A program made the position numbers and the translations under genes. DNA of 64,000 bases from positions 248,001-312,000 of the forward strand of contig CANNCY010000002.1 in the NCBI GenBank assembly GCA_947503335.1. Reading direction: 5' to 3'. The notes under the pieces are model-generated. The model did not search any database, was not told where the DNA came from, and saw only the letters and a list, made by a program, of their open reading frames with translations. The DNA comes from an uncultured Pseudomonadales bacterium (GTDB lineage: Bacteria > Pseudomonadota > Gammaproteobacteria > Pseudomonadales > CANNCY01). Positions 19,335 to 29,887 of the stretch are shown in pieces (position 1 is the stretch's first letter; the number at the start of each line of letters is the position of its first letter).

Positions 19335-20222
19335 GTGTCAAATCGCTGGATACAAGTGCAATTTGTAACCAGCCGCGATCAGGCTTCTGACCTTGAAGAT
19401 CTATTCTTAGAGGCAGGAGCCCTTGCGGTTACCTTACAAGACAATGAAGACAACCCCATATTCGAGCCTGAATTAGGCGAAACACCTCTCTGGCAAAACA
19501 CACGCATTACCGCGTTGTTTGATGCCGACTTTGATGGCAATGCCTGCGCCAACAACATCGAACAGCAATTCGCCGGGCAACTCGCCCACAGAAAAATCGA
19601 ACTGTTAGAAAACAAAGATTGGGAACGTGCATGGATGGAGCACTACGAACCCATGCAATTTGGCGAGCGATTATGGATTGTTCCTAGCTGGACAGATGCC
19701 CCCGACCCAAATGCCACCAATCTAATGCTTGACCCAGGCCTTGCCTTTGGTACCGGCACCCACCCGACGACCGCCCTGTGCCTACGCTGGCTCGACGAGC
19801 AAGACGTCGATGGCAAGCATATTCTCGACTGGGGCTGTGGCTCGGGCGTACTAGCTATCGCCGCGCTGCTTTTGGGCGCTGACACCGCAGAAGGCATCGA
19901 TATTGACCCACAGGCATTAACCGCAACCGAAAGTAACGCCGAGCGCAATAACATCGACTCGGGTTGCCTACAGATGGGCTTAATCGACGATTACTCTGGC
20001 GAGCGTGCCGACATTACGATCGCTAACATTTTGGCAGGCCCACTAGTAGAACTGGCCCCCATGCTGGCAAACGCCACCAAAGAAGGGGGTCTAATTGTAC
20101 TTTCTGGCGTTCTTAAAGAGCAAGCAGACGCAATTTGTGAGGCCTACTCGACATGGTTTGACATTAACCCTGTTGCGGTAATGGATGACTGGGTTAGAAT
20201 TGACGGCATAAAGCGATCATAA
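19335..20222 (+). CDS. prmA: Ribosomal protein L11 methyltransferase
   Basis: PrmA trimethylates ribosomal protein L11. The 295-residue protein has the small N-terminal substrate domain (WIQVQFVTSRDQASDLEDLF) and a Rossmann methyltransferase domain with the SAM loop DWGCGSGVLAIAAL preceded by LDPGLAFGTGTHPTT, typical of PrmA. It starts at GTG, two bases after the accC stop, indicating co-translation with accBC. Confidence 0.96.
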   Translation: MSNRWIQVQFVTSRDQASDLEDLFLEAGALAVTLQDNEDNPIFEPELGETPLWQNTRITALFDADFDGNACANNIEQQFAGQLAHRKIELLENKDWERAWMEHYEPMQFGERLWIVPSWTDAPDPNATNLMLDPGLAFGTGTHPTTALCLRWLDEQDVDGKHILDWGCGSGVLAIAALLLGADTAEGIDIDPQALTATESNAERNNIDSGCLQMGLIDDYSGERADITIANILAGPLVELAPMLANATKEGGLIVLSGVLKEQADAICEAYSTWFDINPVAVMDDWVRIDGIKRS

Positions 20223-20231
20223 TAGGCAAAT

Positions 20232-21719
20232 ATGTCAAGCTTACTTACTCGCTGCCCACAGTGCAGCACCACATTTAGAATCTCTAAAGACCAACTGGGC
20301 GCTGCTGGCGGCTCGGTGCGTTGCGGTGCGTGCCTGGCTGTGTTTCAGGGCGACGAGAATCTTATCGAAGACGAAAGCCCAATGGTAAGCGCCACAAACG
20401 TTGAAGCAGATATCACCGAGCGTGGCGAAATGACACAAGATGACATCAACTTTGAGCAAGACAGCTTAATCGAAGAAGACGGGGCGGTTGATGACGACCC
20501 TGAGATTGCGCAGATAGCTGCCGAGCTTGAACAAGAGTTACTAGCCGACGACGATCTAGAAGATGACCTAGAGGTAGATGTAGACCACCTACTAGGCGGT
20601 GACATAGATGAGACCATCGAATCAATTACCGATCAAATCGACGACGTAACAGCCGATTCAGACCCAGCGTTAGAGCAGCCAACCGAACTATCTGACGCTA
20701 CTGACAATGAGTCAGTTGATGCGATAATCGAAGCAGAAGCTCCTGCAAACGAAGCTCCTGAAAACGAAGACACTAGCACTGACGAGCTTAACGAAGCAGC
20801 CATGGCAGTAACAGAAGACAACAACACGCCTGACGTAACCGCGGCTGAAAGTAGTGATATCGACGATTTCGACGAGCTTATTCACGATGACATGGAAGAC
20901 GAAGACGACGAACCCGCCGTTGACGACATTACAGACACCATCGAAATTGCGTTCAATGACGATCAATTTGCCCGCACAAGTGTAAGCGAGAATGATTCAC
21001 TCGGTGATGAATCGTGGGCAGAAGAGCTTCTGGCAGAACTTGAAGACGAAAGTATCGACGACCCCCTCGCCGATCGCCCCGATTTAATTGACGACTATGC
21101 CACTGATTTGCCGGCCGAGCCGACACCACCGCCAGTAGCTCCTAGAGGCAATGACACGCCACAAATTATCGCGCCTGCAGCGCGACTGGGTGATTTCGAA
21201 GAAGAGCCTCTCGAACTAGAGCAAAACAAACGCAGTGGCCTAAAAGCATCACAACTAATGTTATGGCTTGGCATTACCCTAACCGCCATTTCGGTATTCG
21301 CCACACAGTTTGCGACGCGCAACTTTAACGAACTTGCGCTTGATGATCGCTATCGCCCTTACTACATTCAAGCCTGTGCTGTTATCGGGTGCACTGTACC
21401 CAAGCAGCAAGCCTTAGACGAGATTAAGGTCACCAATACCTATTCACGCACCCATGGCCGTGACTCGCAATTGCTAACGATAGAGATAATTATCAAAAAC
21501 AATGCAACGTTTAAACAGCCGTTCCCGTCAATCGATATTTTCTTTGACAATACAGCCGGGCAGACCGTTGCTAGCCGACGACTTAAACCTAGCGAATACC
21601 TTCAGGGTAGTATGGCTGGCGCCAGCCTAATGCCATCGCAAACGCCTATTCGTATTGCAGTTGATATCCTCGACCCGGGTACCGACGCGGCGTTTCATAA
21701 GGTACTGATTGCTAACTAA
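20232..21719 (+). CDS. MJ0042-type zinc-ribbon and DUF3426 membrane protein
   Basis: The 495-residue protein starts with a zinc ribbon (Cys8, Cys11, Cys31, Cys34) of the MJ0042 type. Residues from about 45 to 300 form an extremely acidic, low-complexity segment of Asp/Glu runs, which is longer than in many homologues. One membrane helix (about 341-360) leads to a C-terminal DUF3426 domain, probably periplasmic (ITNTYSRTHG-like and PSIDIFFDNTAGQTVASRRL segments). It lies between prmA and dusB-fis, as in Pseudomonas. Function is unknown. The arrangement suggests a cytoplasmic sensor head joined to a periplasmic domain. Confidence 0.85.
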   Translation: MSSLLTRCPQCSTTFRISKDQLGAAGGSVRCGACLAVFQGDENLIEDESPMVSATNVEADITERGEMTQDDINFEQDSLIEEDGAVDDDPEIAQIAAELEQELLADDDLEDDLEVDVDHLLGGDIDETIESITDQIDDVTADSDPALEQPTELSDATDNESVDAIIEAEAPANEAPENEDTSTDELNEAAMAVTEDNNTPDVTAAESSDIDDFDELIHDDMEDEDDEPAVDDITDTIEIAFNDDQFARTSVSENDSLGDESWAEELLAELEDESIDDPLADRPDLIDDYATDLPAEPTPPPVAPRGNDTPQIIAPAARLGDFEEEPLELEQNKRSGLKASQLMLWLGITLTAISVFATQFATRNFNELALDDRYRPYYIQACAVIGCTVPKQQALDEIKVTNTYSRTHGRDSQLLTIEIIIKNNATFKQPFPSIDIFFDNTAGQTVASRRLKPSEYLQGSMAGASLMPSQTPIRIAVDILDPGTDAAFHKVLIAN

Positions 21720-21802
21720 TTGGCACCCATCTGCAGAATAGCCGCAGTTTTTGTGGCTTTTTGGCCTTTTTTCAGCGTGTTGAAACGCCTACCATGTAGG
21801 CT

Positions 21803-22804
21803 ATGCGCAAATCCTTTTCTCTGAAAGATGTTCTCATTGACGGGCAAGTCATTCTTGCCCCAATGGCCGGCATTACCGACCTACCCTATCGCCGTATATG
21901 CCGCGAGATGGGGGCGAGCCTTGCTGTTTCAGAGATGCTCACGTCAGATGCTTCAATGTGGCGTACACGCAAAAGCCAGTATCGCCTGCAAAATGATGGC
22001 GAGCCCGAACCCCGATCTATTCAAATTGCTGGCGGTGTGCCCGAACTAGTGGCAGATGCAGCGAACCTAGCCGTAGACATAGGGGCTAATATCGTTGACA
22101 TCAATATGGGCTGCCCCGCAAAAAAAGTCTGCAAGGTGGCCGCAGGCTCGGCCCTGATGCGCGACCCTGCTACTGTGCGTGCCATCATGGAGCAAAGCAG
22201 AGCAGCCGTTGACATACCACTGACCGTAAAGATGCGTACCGGCTGGTGTGAATCTACTCGCAACGTAATTGAGCTGGCCAAAATGGCCGAAGACATCGGC
22301 TTAGACATGATTACCGTACACGGGCGCACTCGCGCCGATAAGTTTAATGGCCAAGCTGAATACGACACCATTGCCGAAGTTGTAAACGCGGTATCAATAC
22401 CTGTTGTCGCCAATGGCGACATCGACAGCCCCCAAAAAGCCAAACAGGTACTTGACCACACCCAAGCAAATGCCGTTATGGTGGGTCGAGCTGCTCAGGG
22501 TAATCCTTGGCTTATAAATCAGATTGACTATTTTTTGTGCACAGGTAAAATGCTCCCCTCTGCAGAGATGAACGATAAATTTGCATTAATCGAACACCAC
22601 ATCTCAGGGATACACGCCCATTACGGCGACTACCTTGGCGTACGCATTGCGCGCAAGCATATTGCTTGGTACTTGCAGCACCAATTTGCAGACCACAAGT
22701 CAGCAAGCAAGACAATCAATATAATAGAATCAACAGAAGAACAACTGGTCGCATTGCGAACGCTTTTCGACCAAATTAGAACATCAGGAGACCGGGCTGC
22801 ATGA
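21803..22804 (+). CDS. dusB: tRNA-dihydrouridine synthase B
   Basis: DusB reduces uridines in the tRNA D-loop with FMN and NADPH. The 333-residue TIM-barrel protein shows [35 protein letters not shown] with the catalytic Cys, VKMRTGW and ANGDI. Its stop overlaps the fis start by four bases (ATGA), the conserved dusB-fis pairing of Gammaproteobacteria. Confidence 0.97.
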   Translation: MRKSFSLKDVLIDGQVILAPMAGITDLPYRRICREMGASLAVSEMLTSDASMWRTRKSQYRLQNDGEPEPRSIQIAGGVPELVADAANLAVDIGANIVDINMGCPAKKVCKVAAGSALMRDPATVRAIMEQSRAAVDIPLTVKMRTGWCESTRNVIELAKMAEDIGLDMITVHGRTRADKFNGQAEYDTIAEVVNAVSIPVVANGDIDSPQKAKQVLDHTQANAVMVGRAAQGNPWLINQIDYFLCTGKMLPSAEMNDKFALIEHHISGIHAHYGDYLGVRIARKHIAWYLQHQFADHKSASKTINIIESTEEQLVALRTLFDQIRTSGDRAA

Positions 22805-23079
22805 GCACGCTAGAAGCTGCAGACACCCAACCTTTAAACCAGACTGCTACAGACGAAACCCTACGCGATTGCGTTACACGCGTTTTGAATAACTACTTTC
22901 AAAACCTAGAGGGCCAAGACACTATCGATCTGTACGAATTGGTCATATCTGAGGTCGAAGCACCTTTGATGGAGGTTGTCATGCGAGAAACCCGCAACAA
23001 CCAATCTAAAGCGGCAACCATGCTCGGGCTTAACCGCGGCACGTTGCGAAAGAAACTAAAGACCTACGGTCTACTGTGA
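22801..23079 (+). CDS. fis: Nucleoid-associated protein Fis
   Basis: Fis bends DNA and affects ribosomal RNA transcription, recombination and chromosome structure in fast growth. The 92-residue protein ends in the highly conserved helix-turn-helix ([28 protein letters not shown]). It overlaps dusB by four bases and is followed by a clear terminator, so dusB-fis ends here. Confidence 0.97.
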   Translation: MSTLEAADTQPLNQTATDETLRDCVTRVLNNYFQNLEGQDTIDLYELVISEVEAPLMEVVMRETRNNQSKAATMLGLNRGTLRKKLKTYGLL

Positions 23080-23083
23080 TATC

Positions 23084-23116
23084 AAGAAGGGGTAAGTGCA
23101 AACTTACCCCTTCTTT
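23084..23116 (+). terminator. Intrinsic terminator after fis
   Basis: Perfect 13-base arms AAGAAGGGGTAAG and CTTACCCCTTCTT (23084-23096 and 23103-23115) surround a six-base loop. Only a short T tract follows, but the stem is strong and sits directly behind the fis stop. Confidence 0.8.
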
Positions 23117-23191
23117 CGTTCTAACACCCAAAAACCTAACCATCTGGTTAATCATTAAAAAGTAAACTTGCCTAAAAAAGGTCACCGAAGT

Positions 23192-24763
23192 ATGACATCT
23201 AAAGCTGTGAAACGTGCACTGATCAGTGTTTCAGATAAGAACAATATCGTTGAATTTGCCCAAGGCCTACGCCAACTGGGTATCGAATTGCTATCGACGG
23301 GCGGTACTTACAAATTGCTACAAAGCAATGGTATCGACGTAACTGAGGTGTCTGATCACACCGGGTTTCCTGAAATGATGGACGGGCGAGTTAAAACCCT
23401 TCACCCTAAGATTCATGGTGGCATTCTTGGCCGCCGCGGCACCGACGATGCTGTAATGCAAGAGCATGATATCGCTGCAATCGATATGGTAGTTGTTAAC
23501 CTATATCCATTTGAAGCAACCATTTCGCGCCCCGATTGTGATCTACCGATGGCGATCGAAAATATCGATATCGGCGGCCCAACCATGGTTCGCTCTGCTG
23601 CAAAAAACCACAATGACGTAGCGATTGTTGTCAATTCCGGCGACTACTCTGACCTGCTTGAAGAACTAAACAGCAACAACGGCATGCTAGAACAGGCTAC
23701 TCGCTATCAGCTAGCTGTGCGCGCTTTTGAGCACACCGCTGCGTACGATGGCATGATCGCAAACTATCTTGGTAAGCGCGATGAATCAGGTAACATCGAA
23801 AGCGAATTCTCGCCTACCTACAACACGCAATACGAATTAAATGAAGTAATGCGTTATGGCGAAAACCCTCACCAAAAAGCCGCCTTTTACGTAGAGAGCA
23901 ACCCAAGTGAAGCAGGTGTTGGCACCGCTAAGCAATTGCAGGGCAAGGCGCTGTCGTACAACAACGTCGCCGACACCGATGCAGCGCTTGAGTGCGTTAA
24001 ATCCTTTGACGAGCCAGCCTGTGTCATCGTAAAACATGCTAACCCCTGTGGCGTTGCACTAGGCGAGTCTATTTTAGAAGCCTACGATCGTGCCTTTAAA
24101 ACTGACCCAACATCAGCCTTTGGCGGTATCATTGCGTTTAACCGCCCACTTGATGCCGACACCGCTAAAGCCATCATTGATCGCCAGTTCGTTGAAGTAA
24201 TCATTGCCCCTTCTGTTAACGACGATGCATTAGCGATTACCGAAGCCAAACCCAACGTGCGCGTTCTTGCATGTGGTGAATGGGGCGAGGCACAGCCTTC
24301 GCTCGACTACAAGCGCGTAAACGGTGGCTTACTAGTACAAGATCGCGACCTAGGCATGATCGACACTAGCGACCTAAAGGTTGTTAGCGACGTACAGCCT
24401 ACCGAAGCACAACTCACCGACCTGATGTTCGCCTGGAAGGTAGCCAAATACGTTAAATCTAACGCCATTGTGTACGTAAAAGACACCATGACTGTTGGTG
24501 TAGGTGCAGGCCAAATGAGCCGCGTTTACAGCGCTAAAATCGCTGGTATCAAAGCCGAAGACGAAGGCCTAACTGTACCGGGGTCTGTAATGGCAAGCGA
24601 TGCGTTTTTCCCATTTAGAGATGGTATCGATGCGGCTGCAAAAGCAGGTATTAAAGCGATCATTCAACCAGGCGGTTCAATGCGAGACGACGAAGTAATC
24701 GCCGCCGCCAACGAACACGGCATTGCGATGGTATTTACCGGCATGCGACACTTTAAACACTAA
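23192..24763 (+). CDS. purH: Bifunctional AICAR transformylase / IMP cyclohydrolase
   Basis: PurH carries out the last two steps of IMP synthesis. I use the ATG at 23192 (523 residues, starting [18 protein letters not shown]) instead of an upstream TTG, because homologues begin there. The N-terminal MGS-like cyclohydrolase domain has STGGTYKLL and [12 protein letters not shown]. The transformylase domain has the catalytic KHANPCGVA motif and [10 protein letters not shown]. It is followed by purD 21 bases later, a common purH-purD operon. Confidence 0.97.
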   Translation: MTSKAVKRALISVSDKNNIVEFAQGLRQLGIELLSTGGTYKLLQSNGIDVTEVSDHTGFPEMMDGRVKTLHPKIHGGILGRRGTDDAVMQEHDIAAIDMVVVNLYPFEATISRPDCDLPMAIENIDIGGPTMVRSAAKNHNDVAIVVNSGDYSDLLEELNSNNGMLEQATRYQLAVRAFEHTAAYDGMIANYLGKRDESGNIESEFSPTYNTQYELNEVMRYGENPHQKAAFYVESNPSEAGVGTAKQLQGKALSYNNVADTDAALECVKSFDEPACVIVKHANPCGVALGESILEAYDRAFKTDPTSAFGGIIAFNRPLDADTAKAIIDRQFVEVIIAPSVNDDALAITEAKPNVRVLACGEWGEAQPSLDYKRVNGGLLVQDRDLGMIDTSDLKVVSDVQPTEAQLTDLMFAWKVAKYVKSNAIVYVKDTMTVGVGAGQMSRVYSAKIAGIKAEDEGLTVPGSVMASDAFFPFRDGIDAAAKAGIKAIIQPGGSMRDDEVIAAANEHGIAMVFTGMRHFKH

Positions 24764-24784
24764 GTGCCAATAGAGAATTAAATA

Positions 24785-26062
24785 ATGAATGTACTAATTA
24801 TTGGGTCGGGCGGCCGTGAGCACGCCCTTGCTTACAAAGCCTTACAAAGCCCTTCGGTTGAGCAAGTGTTTGTTGCACCAGGCAATGCAGGTACCGAGCT
24901 AGAAGCTGGTATTTCAAATGTTGCTTTAACTGAGTTTAAAGACCTAGCAGATTTTGCCGAGGCTAACGACGTTGGCCTTACGATCATTGGCCCTGAAGCG
25001 CCTCTAGTTGATGGCGTAGTGGATTACTTTGAATCGCGTAACCTTAAGTGCTTTGGCCCACGCCAAGGTGCCGCACAGCTTGAAGGCTCTAAGGCATTTA
25101 CTAAGGACTTCTTGGCTCGCCATAACATTCCTACCGCAGCCTACGAAAACTTTACAGAGATCGCGCCAGCAGTGGAATACATCAAGCAGCAGGGTGCGCC
25201 GATTGTGGTTAAAGCTGACGGCCTAGCGGCTGGCAAAGGCGTAATCCTAGCCGAGACCGAAGCCGAAGCCATTGCTGCGGTTGAAGATATGCTAGCGGGT
25301 AACGCCTTTGGCGACGCAGGCCATCGTGTGGTTATCGAAGAGTTCTTGGTTGGCGAAGAGGCTAGCTTCATTGTTATGGTCGACGGCGAAACCGTACAAC
25401 CTATGGCTACGTCGCAAGATCATAAAGCGCGCGATAACGGTGACACTGGCCCCAACACCGGTGGCATGGGTGCCTACTCGCCCGCTCCAGTGGTAACTGA
25501 TAAAGTATTTAATGCCGCGATGGAACAGGTGATTATGCCTACCGTTAAAGGCATGAACGCCGAAGGCAACTACTATCGCGGCTTCTTGTATGCTGGCCTA
25601 ATGATCGATAGCCAAGGTACACCCAAAGTACTTGAGTACAACTGTCGATTTGGCGACCCAGAAACCCAGCCGATTATGATGCGTCTAGAGTCTGATCTTG
25701 TTGCCCATTGTTTAGCAGCTTGTAATGGTGAATTAGAAGGCGAGTCGATCACCTGGAACGCAAACCCCGCTGTGGGCGTTGTGATGGCCGCTGGTGGCTA
25801 CCCTGCTAGCTATGACAAGGGCGATGTAATCAACGGTATCGACGCAGCTAACGCACTGGGCTGTAAGGTATTTCATGCGGGCACCAAGCTAAACGACGCA
25901 GGCGACGTAACCACCAACGGAGGGCGAGTCATTTGCGTGACGGCCATGGGCCCTGATGTAGCTCAAGCTCAAGCCAAAGCCTACCAAGGCGTTGCTGAAA
26001 TCACCTGGAACAACTGCTATTATCGAACCGATATCGGCCATAAAGCAATCAACCGAGGTTAA
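24785..26062 (+). CDS. purD: Phosphoribosylamine-glycine ligase
   Basis: PurD joins glycine to phosphoribosylamine in purine synthesis. The 425-residue ATP-grasp protein begins MNVLIIGSGGREHALAYKA, and has IGPEAPLVDGVVD, KADGLAAGKGVILAE and the family signature EYNCRFGDPETQ. The stop is directly adjacent to the coq7 ATG, so coq7 may be translated from the same message. Confidence 0.97.
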   Translation: MNVLIIGSGGREHALAYKALQSPSVEQVFVAPGNAGTELEAGISNVALTEFKDLADFAEANDVGLTIIGPEAPLVDGVVDYFESRNLKCFGPRQGAAQLEGSKAFTKDFLARHNIPTAAYENFTEIAPAVEYIKQQGAPIVVKADGLAAGKGVILAETEAEAIAAVEDMLAGNAFGDAGHRVVIEEFLVGEEASFIVMVDGETVQPMATSQDHKARDNGDTGPNTGGMGAYSPAPVVTDKVFNAAMEQVIMPTVKGMNAEGNYYRGFLYAGLMIDSQGTPKVLEYNCRFGDPETQPIMMRLESDLVAHCLAACNGELEGESITWNANPAVGVVMAAGGYPASYDKGDVINGIDAANALGCKVFHAGTKLNDAGDVTTNGGRVICVTAMGPDVAQAQAKAYQGVAEITWNNCYYRTDIGHKAINRG

Positions 26063-26719
26063 ATGATGCGCGCAGCCCCTTTTAGACAACTCTCTCTTGT
26101 AGACCGTCTTATTGATGGGGGCGATCGCGCATTACGCACGCTAGTGCCGGGGGCCGCTGCGGCAGTAGCGCCATCACCGGCACAGCCACTGAACGAACCT
26201 GAACTTAACGCCGACGAGGCCAAGCATGCTTGCGCCCTAATGCGCATTAACCATACGGGCGAAGTTTGCGCACAAGCCTTATATCAAGGCCAAGCTGCGA
26301 CAGCAGAGCTGCCTGATGTGCGCGAAAAAATGCAAGAAGCGGCTGACGAAGAAATCGACCACCTGGCCTGGTGTGAGCAGCGCATTAACGAACTTGGTGG
26401 GCGTACTAGCCTGCTAAACCCCGCCTTTTATACTGCAAGTTTCGCAATAGGCGCTATCGCCGGCAAGCTAGGTGACAAATACAGCCTAGGCTTTGTTGCA
26501 GCTACTGAAGAGAAGGTGTGCGAGCATCTAGAGAGCCACTTGCACCAACTACCCGCGCAAGACACTAAGAGCGAAGCGATTATCAAACAAATGATCGAAG
26601 ACGAAGCGCGCCACGCTGAAACCGCGATTGACGCTGGCGGGGTTAAGTTTTCTAAACCGGTAAAAGCCGTCATGACTCTAATGTCTAAAGTGATGACTGC
26701 GTCGACATACCGTATCTAA
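26063..26719 (+). CDS. coq7: 2-polyprenyl-3-methyl-6-methoxy-1,4-benzoquinone monooxygenase
   Basis: This di-iron membrane-associated hydroxylase (Coq7/UbiF-equivalent) adds the last hydroxyl group in ubiquinone synthesis. The 218-residue protein shows the paired iron ligands in MRINHTGEVCAQALYQGQ, ADEEIDHLAW and EDEARHAETA. There is no base between the purD stop and its ATG, and a second ATG follows immediately. It is convergent with the osmC-like gene. Confidence 0.95.
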   Translation: MMRAAPFRQLSLVDRLIDGGDRALRTLVPGAAAAVAPSPAQPLNEPELNADEAKHACALMRINHTGEVCAQALYQGQAATAELPDVREKMQEAADEEIDHLAWCEQRINELGGRTSLLNPAFYTASFAIGAIAGKLGDKYSLGFVAATEEKVCEHLESHLHQLPAQDTKSEAIIKQMIEDEARHAETAIDAGGVKFSKPVKAVMTLMSKVMTASTYRI

Positions 26720-26742
26720 ATCTATCGCATCTAAATCGATTT

Positions 26743-26766
26743 GGGCGAGCATTTATGTACTCGCCC
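26743..26766. terminator. Possible weak terminator between coq7 and osmC-like gene
   Basis: GGGCGAG (26743-26749) and CTCGCCC (26760-26766) form a 7-base GC-rich stem with a ten-base loop between two convergent genes. Neither side has a T tract, so it is only a possible terminator. Confidence 0.4.
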
Positions 26767-26774
26767 TACCCTCA

Positions 26775-27191
26775 TTAAACCGTCGTTTCGACAATTTCAA
26801 ATGAATGCGAGATCTTGACGTCGGCCTTTTCCATCGTCATTGACGCCGAACAGTACTTAGTTGCAGACAATTCAACTGCACGAGCGACTTGCTTTTCTTT
26901 TAAGCCTACGCCCTCTACTACAAAGTGTAGATTCATCGCAGTAAAGATGGCAGGTACTGCGTCGGCGCGCTCGCCCTGCAGCTGGCAGGTAACGTTTTTA
27001 ACATTTTGGCGCGCCTTCTCTAAAATCATCACTACATCGACACTTGCACAGCCTCCAACTCCCATCAGGAGTAGCTCCATGGGGCTTGCGCCGCGCTTCT
27101 TATCACCATCGGTGATCAGTGTATGCCCATTACCTGACTCGGCCACAAAGGCTAAACCGTCTATCCACTTAACGTTACAACTCATTGACAT
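26775..27191 (-). CDS. OsmC family protein
   Basis: OsmC/Ohr-type proteins reduce organic or fatty-acid hydroperoxides through two cysteines. The 138-residue protein has the first Cys in MGVGGCASVDVVMIL and the second in SATKYCSASMTM, the usual spacing. Two close ATGs (27189-27191 and 27183-27185) are possible starts. It is divergent from the vfr-like gene, as in Pseudomonas aeruginosa, where an OsmC gene also neighbours vfr. Confidence 0.88.
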   Translation of the reverse strand: MSMSCNVKWIDGLAFVAESGNGHTLITDGDKKRGASPMELLLMGVGGCASVDVVMILEKARQNVKNVTCQLQGERADAVPAIFTAMNLHFVVEGVGLKEKQVARAVELSATKYCSASMTMEKADVKISHSFEIVETTV

Positions 27192-27342
27192 TGCTTACTA
27201 CCCTATCCATTATTGACTAGACACTACAGTCATCGCGCCAAGTCAGTCACAATTTGTACTTTCACGTATGTATTATAGTTGGTGCATATCGTACTTTATA
27301 AGATAATTACGAATAAATAGAGATAATGACAGGGGCCCATTC

Positions 27343-27993
27343 ATGGCAACTATTTTAGAGCGTGCTAGCTTAAATCCACATATAGACAACGTCGATGAAT
27401 TCTTAGGTCACTGCTACCGCCGTCGCTTTCCGGCTAAAAGCACCATCATCTATGCTGGCGACTCTAGCGATACCTTGTTTTACATTATCAATGGCACGGT
27501 TACCGTATCGATCGAAGACGACGAAGGCCGCGAAATGATCGTTGCCTACCTAAACCCTGGCGACTTCTTTGGCGAGATGGGTTTGTTTGATGAGCTAGAC
27601 AGCCGTTCAGCCTGGATTAAGGCAAAGACCGAGTGCGAAGTAGCCGAGATTAGCTACAGTAAATTCAAGCAGCTATCTGCTGATAACGGCGCATACCTAT
27701 TTGATCTATCAAAACAAATGGCAACCCGCCTACGCACCACCACTCGTAAAGTGGGCGATCTAGCGTTTTTAGACGTAACTGGCCGTGTAGCACGCACGTT
27801 ACTTGATCTATGCAAGCAGCCTGACGCAATGTCGCACCCCGACGGCATGCAAATTAAAATTACCCGACAAGAAATTGGCCGTATCGTTGGCTGCTCACGC
27901 GAAATGGTTGGGCGAGTCCTTAAGACACTCGAAGAACAGGGTCTTATCTCGGTAAGTGGTAAAACGATGGTTGTCTTTGGTACTCGCGACTAA
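27343..27993 (+). CDS. vfr: CRP/Vfr family cAMP-responsive regulator
   Basis: This 216-residue regulator closely resembles Pseudomonas Vfr. The cyclic-nucleotide domain (about 20-135) includes [12 protein letters not shown]-like residues, [14 protein letters not shown] and [18 protein letters not shown]. The C-terminal winged helix has [36 protein letters not shown] lies eight bases before the ATG. In relatives it controls virulence, motility and catabolic genes with cAMP. The 151-base divergent gap must hold its promoter, but I see no perfect TGTGA-N6-TCACA self-binding site there. Confidence 0.94.
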   Translation: MATILERASLNPHIDNVDEFLGHCYRRRFPAKSTIIYAGDSSDTLFYIINGTVTVSIEDDEGREMIVAYLNPGDFFGEMGLFDELDSRSAWIKAKTECEVAEISYSKFKQLSADNGAYLFDLSKQMATRLRTTTRKVGDLAFLDVTGRVARTLLDLCKQPDAMSHPDGMQIKITRQEIGRIVGCSREMVGRVLKTLEEQGLISVSGKTMVVFGTRD

Positions 27994-28024
27994 AGAACGT
28001 AAACCTGAAGATAATCTTATCTGC

Positions 28025-28055
28025 AAAAAAAAGAGCCCCTAGAGGCTCTTTTTTT
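28025..28055. terminator. Bidirectional terminator between vfr and trpC
   Basis: GAGCC (28033-28037) and GGCTC (28044-28048) form the stem, extended by a run of eight A on the left and seven T on the right, with a six-base loop. It serves both convergent transcripts, vfr on plus and the trp operon on minus. Confidence 0.85.
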
Positions 28056-28064
28056 ATGCGGCAA

Positions 28065-28859
28065 TTAATTAAACAACTCTAACAATCGACGGCCGGGGTC
28101 ATCTGCACGCATCAGGCTCTCGCCTACTAAGAACGCGTTTACATCGTGACCGCGCATCGCTGCCACATCATCGGTAGTATGAATACCTGATTCAGTCACT
28201 ACGATGGTTTCACTCGGCATTAGATCCAACAAATTAAAGGTATTGTCTAACGACGTTTCAAAGGTATGCAAGTTACGATTATTAACGCCGATCAGCGCTG
28301 GCTTCAAATGCAATACAGACATTAGCTCGGGTTCGTTATGCACTTCGATCAATACATCTAAACCAATCGATAGCGCGTAGTGATATAGCTCGGCCAAACG
28401 ACTAGGACTTAGCGCTGCAGCGATTAGCAATATACAATCTGCGCCCAACCAACGCGCTTCAGTAATCTGATATTCATCTACCACAAAATCTTTTCGCAAC
28501 ACTGGCAAGGTAGTTGCTGCAGACGCTTCTTTTAGATAAGCATCAGCGCCTTGAAAGAAATCAATGTCAGTCAACACGCTCACACAAGCAGCGCCACCAC
28601 GCTGATAGCTAGCAGCAATCTCAGCAGGAAAAAATGACTCTCGTATCAAACCTTTCGACGGTGAGGCCTTTTTAATCTCTGCAATCACTGCAGCTTCTCC
28701 CGCTTCGATCTTGCGCTGAATCGATGCAACAAATCCTCGGCAGGGCTCTAGGTCTTTAACCAGCTCTTTAAGTTCTTCGTGCGACTTTTCGTGTACACGT
28801 GCTTCTACCTCTTCAAATTTGCGAGAGATAATTTTGTCTAAAATTGTTTCTGTGGTCAC
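28065..28859 (-). CDS. trpC: Indole-3-glycerol-phosphate synthase
   Basis: TrpC closes the indole ring in tryptophan synthesis. The 264-residue TIM-barrel protein shows EIKKASPSKGLI, VLRKDFVVDEYQI, VEVHNEPEL-like residues and VGVNNRNLHTFE with TESGI, the typical active-site set. It is a monofunctional TrpC, as in Pseudomonas, with no TrpF fusion. It overlaps trpD by four bases and is the last gene before the terminator. Confidence 0.97.
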   Translation of the reverse strand: MTTETILDKIISRKFEEVEARVHEKSHEELKELVKDLEPCRGFVASIQRKIEAGEAAVIAEIKKASPSKGLIRESFFPAEIAASYQRGGAACVSVLTDIDFFQGADAYLKEASAATTLPVLRKDFVVDEYQITEARWLGADCILLIAAALSPSRLAELYHYALSIGLDVLIEVHNEPELMSVLHLKPALIGVNNRNLHTFETSLDNTFNLLDLMPSETIVVTESGIHTTDDVAAMRGHDVNAFLVGESLMRADDPGRRLLELFN

Positions 28860-29887
28860 ACCGACTCCACTGATTTAACTTGCTGCGTAAACGCAACTAA
28901 TTCGTTTAACTTATTCAACGCAGCGCCTGATTCTATTGTCGATAGCGCTAACTCAACACCCTGACTTAAAGTAGCAGCCATTTCACTTACGTAAAGAGCA
29001 GCGCCAGCATTGACGGCGATCATCGCCTTTGCGTCTGCATGTTCATCACAAAACGCAGACTTAATAAGAGCAAGGCTTTCTTCAGCAGAATTAACTACTA
29101 GACCGGCAAGGTCGCCTTTTAACCCAAACTGCTCGGGGGTAATACTGTACTCACTAATCTCACCATCTTTCAGTTCGCAAACATAAGTTGGTGATGCAAT
29201 AGAGATCTCGTCTAAACCATCTTCGGCATGCACTACCATGACGTGGCGAGCTCCCAATCGCTTTAACACCTCGGCAAACGGTCGCTGCCACTGTGTTGCG
29301 AATAACCCAATCACTTGATTAGGGGCACCTGCAGGATTCGTTAACGGCCCTAATAGATTAAAGATAGTTCGAATACCCAGCTCTCGTCTTGGCCCAATAG
29401 CGTGCTTCATGGCGCTATGATGGTTAACTGCAAACATAAAACCAACGCCTACCTGATCAACACACTCTGCCACCTGTTGCGGTGTCAGTGACAAGTCGAC
29501 GCCAGCTGCCTCAAGAACATCGGCACTACCCGTGGTGCTAGTAACTGATCGATTACCATGCTTGGCAACTCGCCCACCGGCAGCAGCCACTACCATTGCT
29601 GCCGCTGTAGACACGTTAAAGATTCCTAGGCCATCACCGCCCGTACCACAAGTATCGACTAATCGCTCTTTGCTTACTTGCACACCGCTTGCTAGTTCGC
29701 GCATGACCTTAGCAGCACCAGCTACTTCGTCAACAGTTTCACCTTTGATACGTAGCGCAACAAGTAGACCACCGATTTGAGCGGGCGTAGCATCACCCCC
29801 CATAACCTGACGCATTACAGAAACCATGTCAGATTCGCTAAGACTATTGCCTGCGATCAACTGATCAAGTGCCGTTTGAATATTCAT
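28856..29887 (-). CDS. trpD: Anthranilate phosphoribosyltransferase
   Basis: TrpD transfers phosphoribose from PRPP to anthranilate. The 343-residue protein has the phosphate-binding motif [35 protein letters not shown] and GPLTNPAGA. It overlaps trpC and trpG by four bases on each side, so translation of trpG-trpD-trpC is coupled. Confidence 0.97.
   Translation of the reverse strand: MNIQTALDQLIAGNSLSESDMVSVMRQVMGGDATPAQIGGLLVALRIKGETVDEVAGAAKVMRELASGVQVSKERLVDTCGTGGDGLGIFNVSTAAAMVVAAAGGRVAKHGNRSVTSTTGSADVLEAAGVDLSLTPQQVAECVDQVGVGFMFAVNHHSAMKHAIGPRRELGIRTIFNLLGPLTNPAGAPNQVIGLFATQWQRPFAEVLKRLGARHVMVVHAEDGLDEISIASPTYVCELKDGEISEYSITPEQFGLKGDLAGLVVNSAEESLALIKSAFCDEHADAKAMIAVNAGAALYVSEMAATLSQGVELALSTIESGAALNKLNELVAFTQQVKSVESV

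Noticed and set aside
20345-20827. Serine-rich reading frames on the minus strand opposite the zinc-ribbon/DUF3426 gene
   Set aside because: They are the antisense of Asp/Glu/Ala codon runs in the real gene; low complexity, no start context and no domain.
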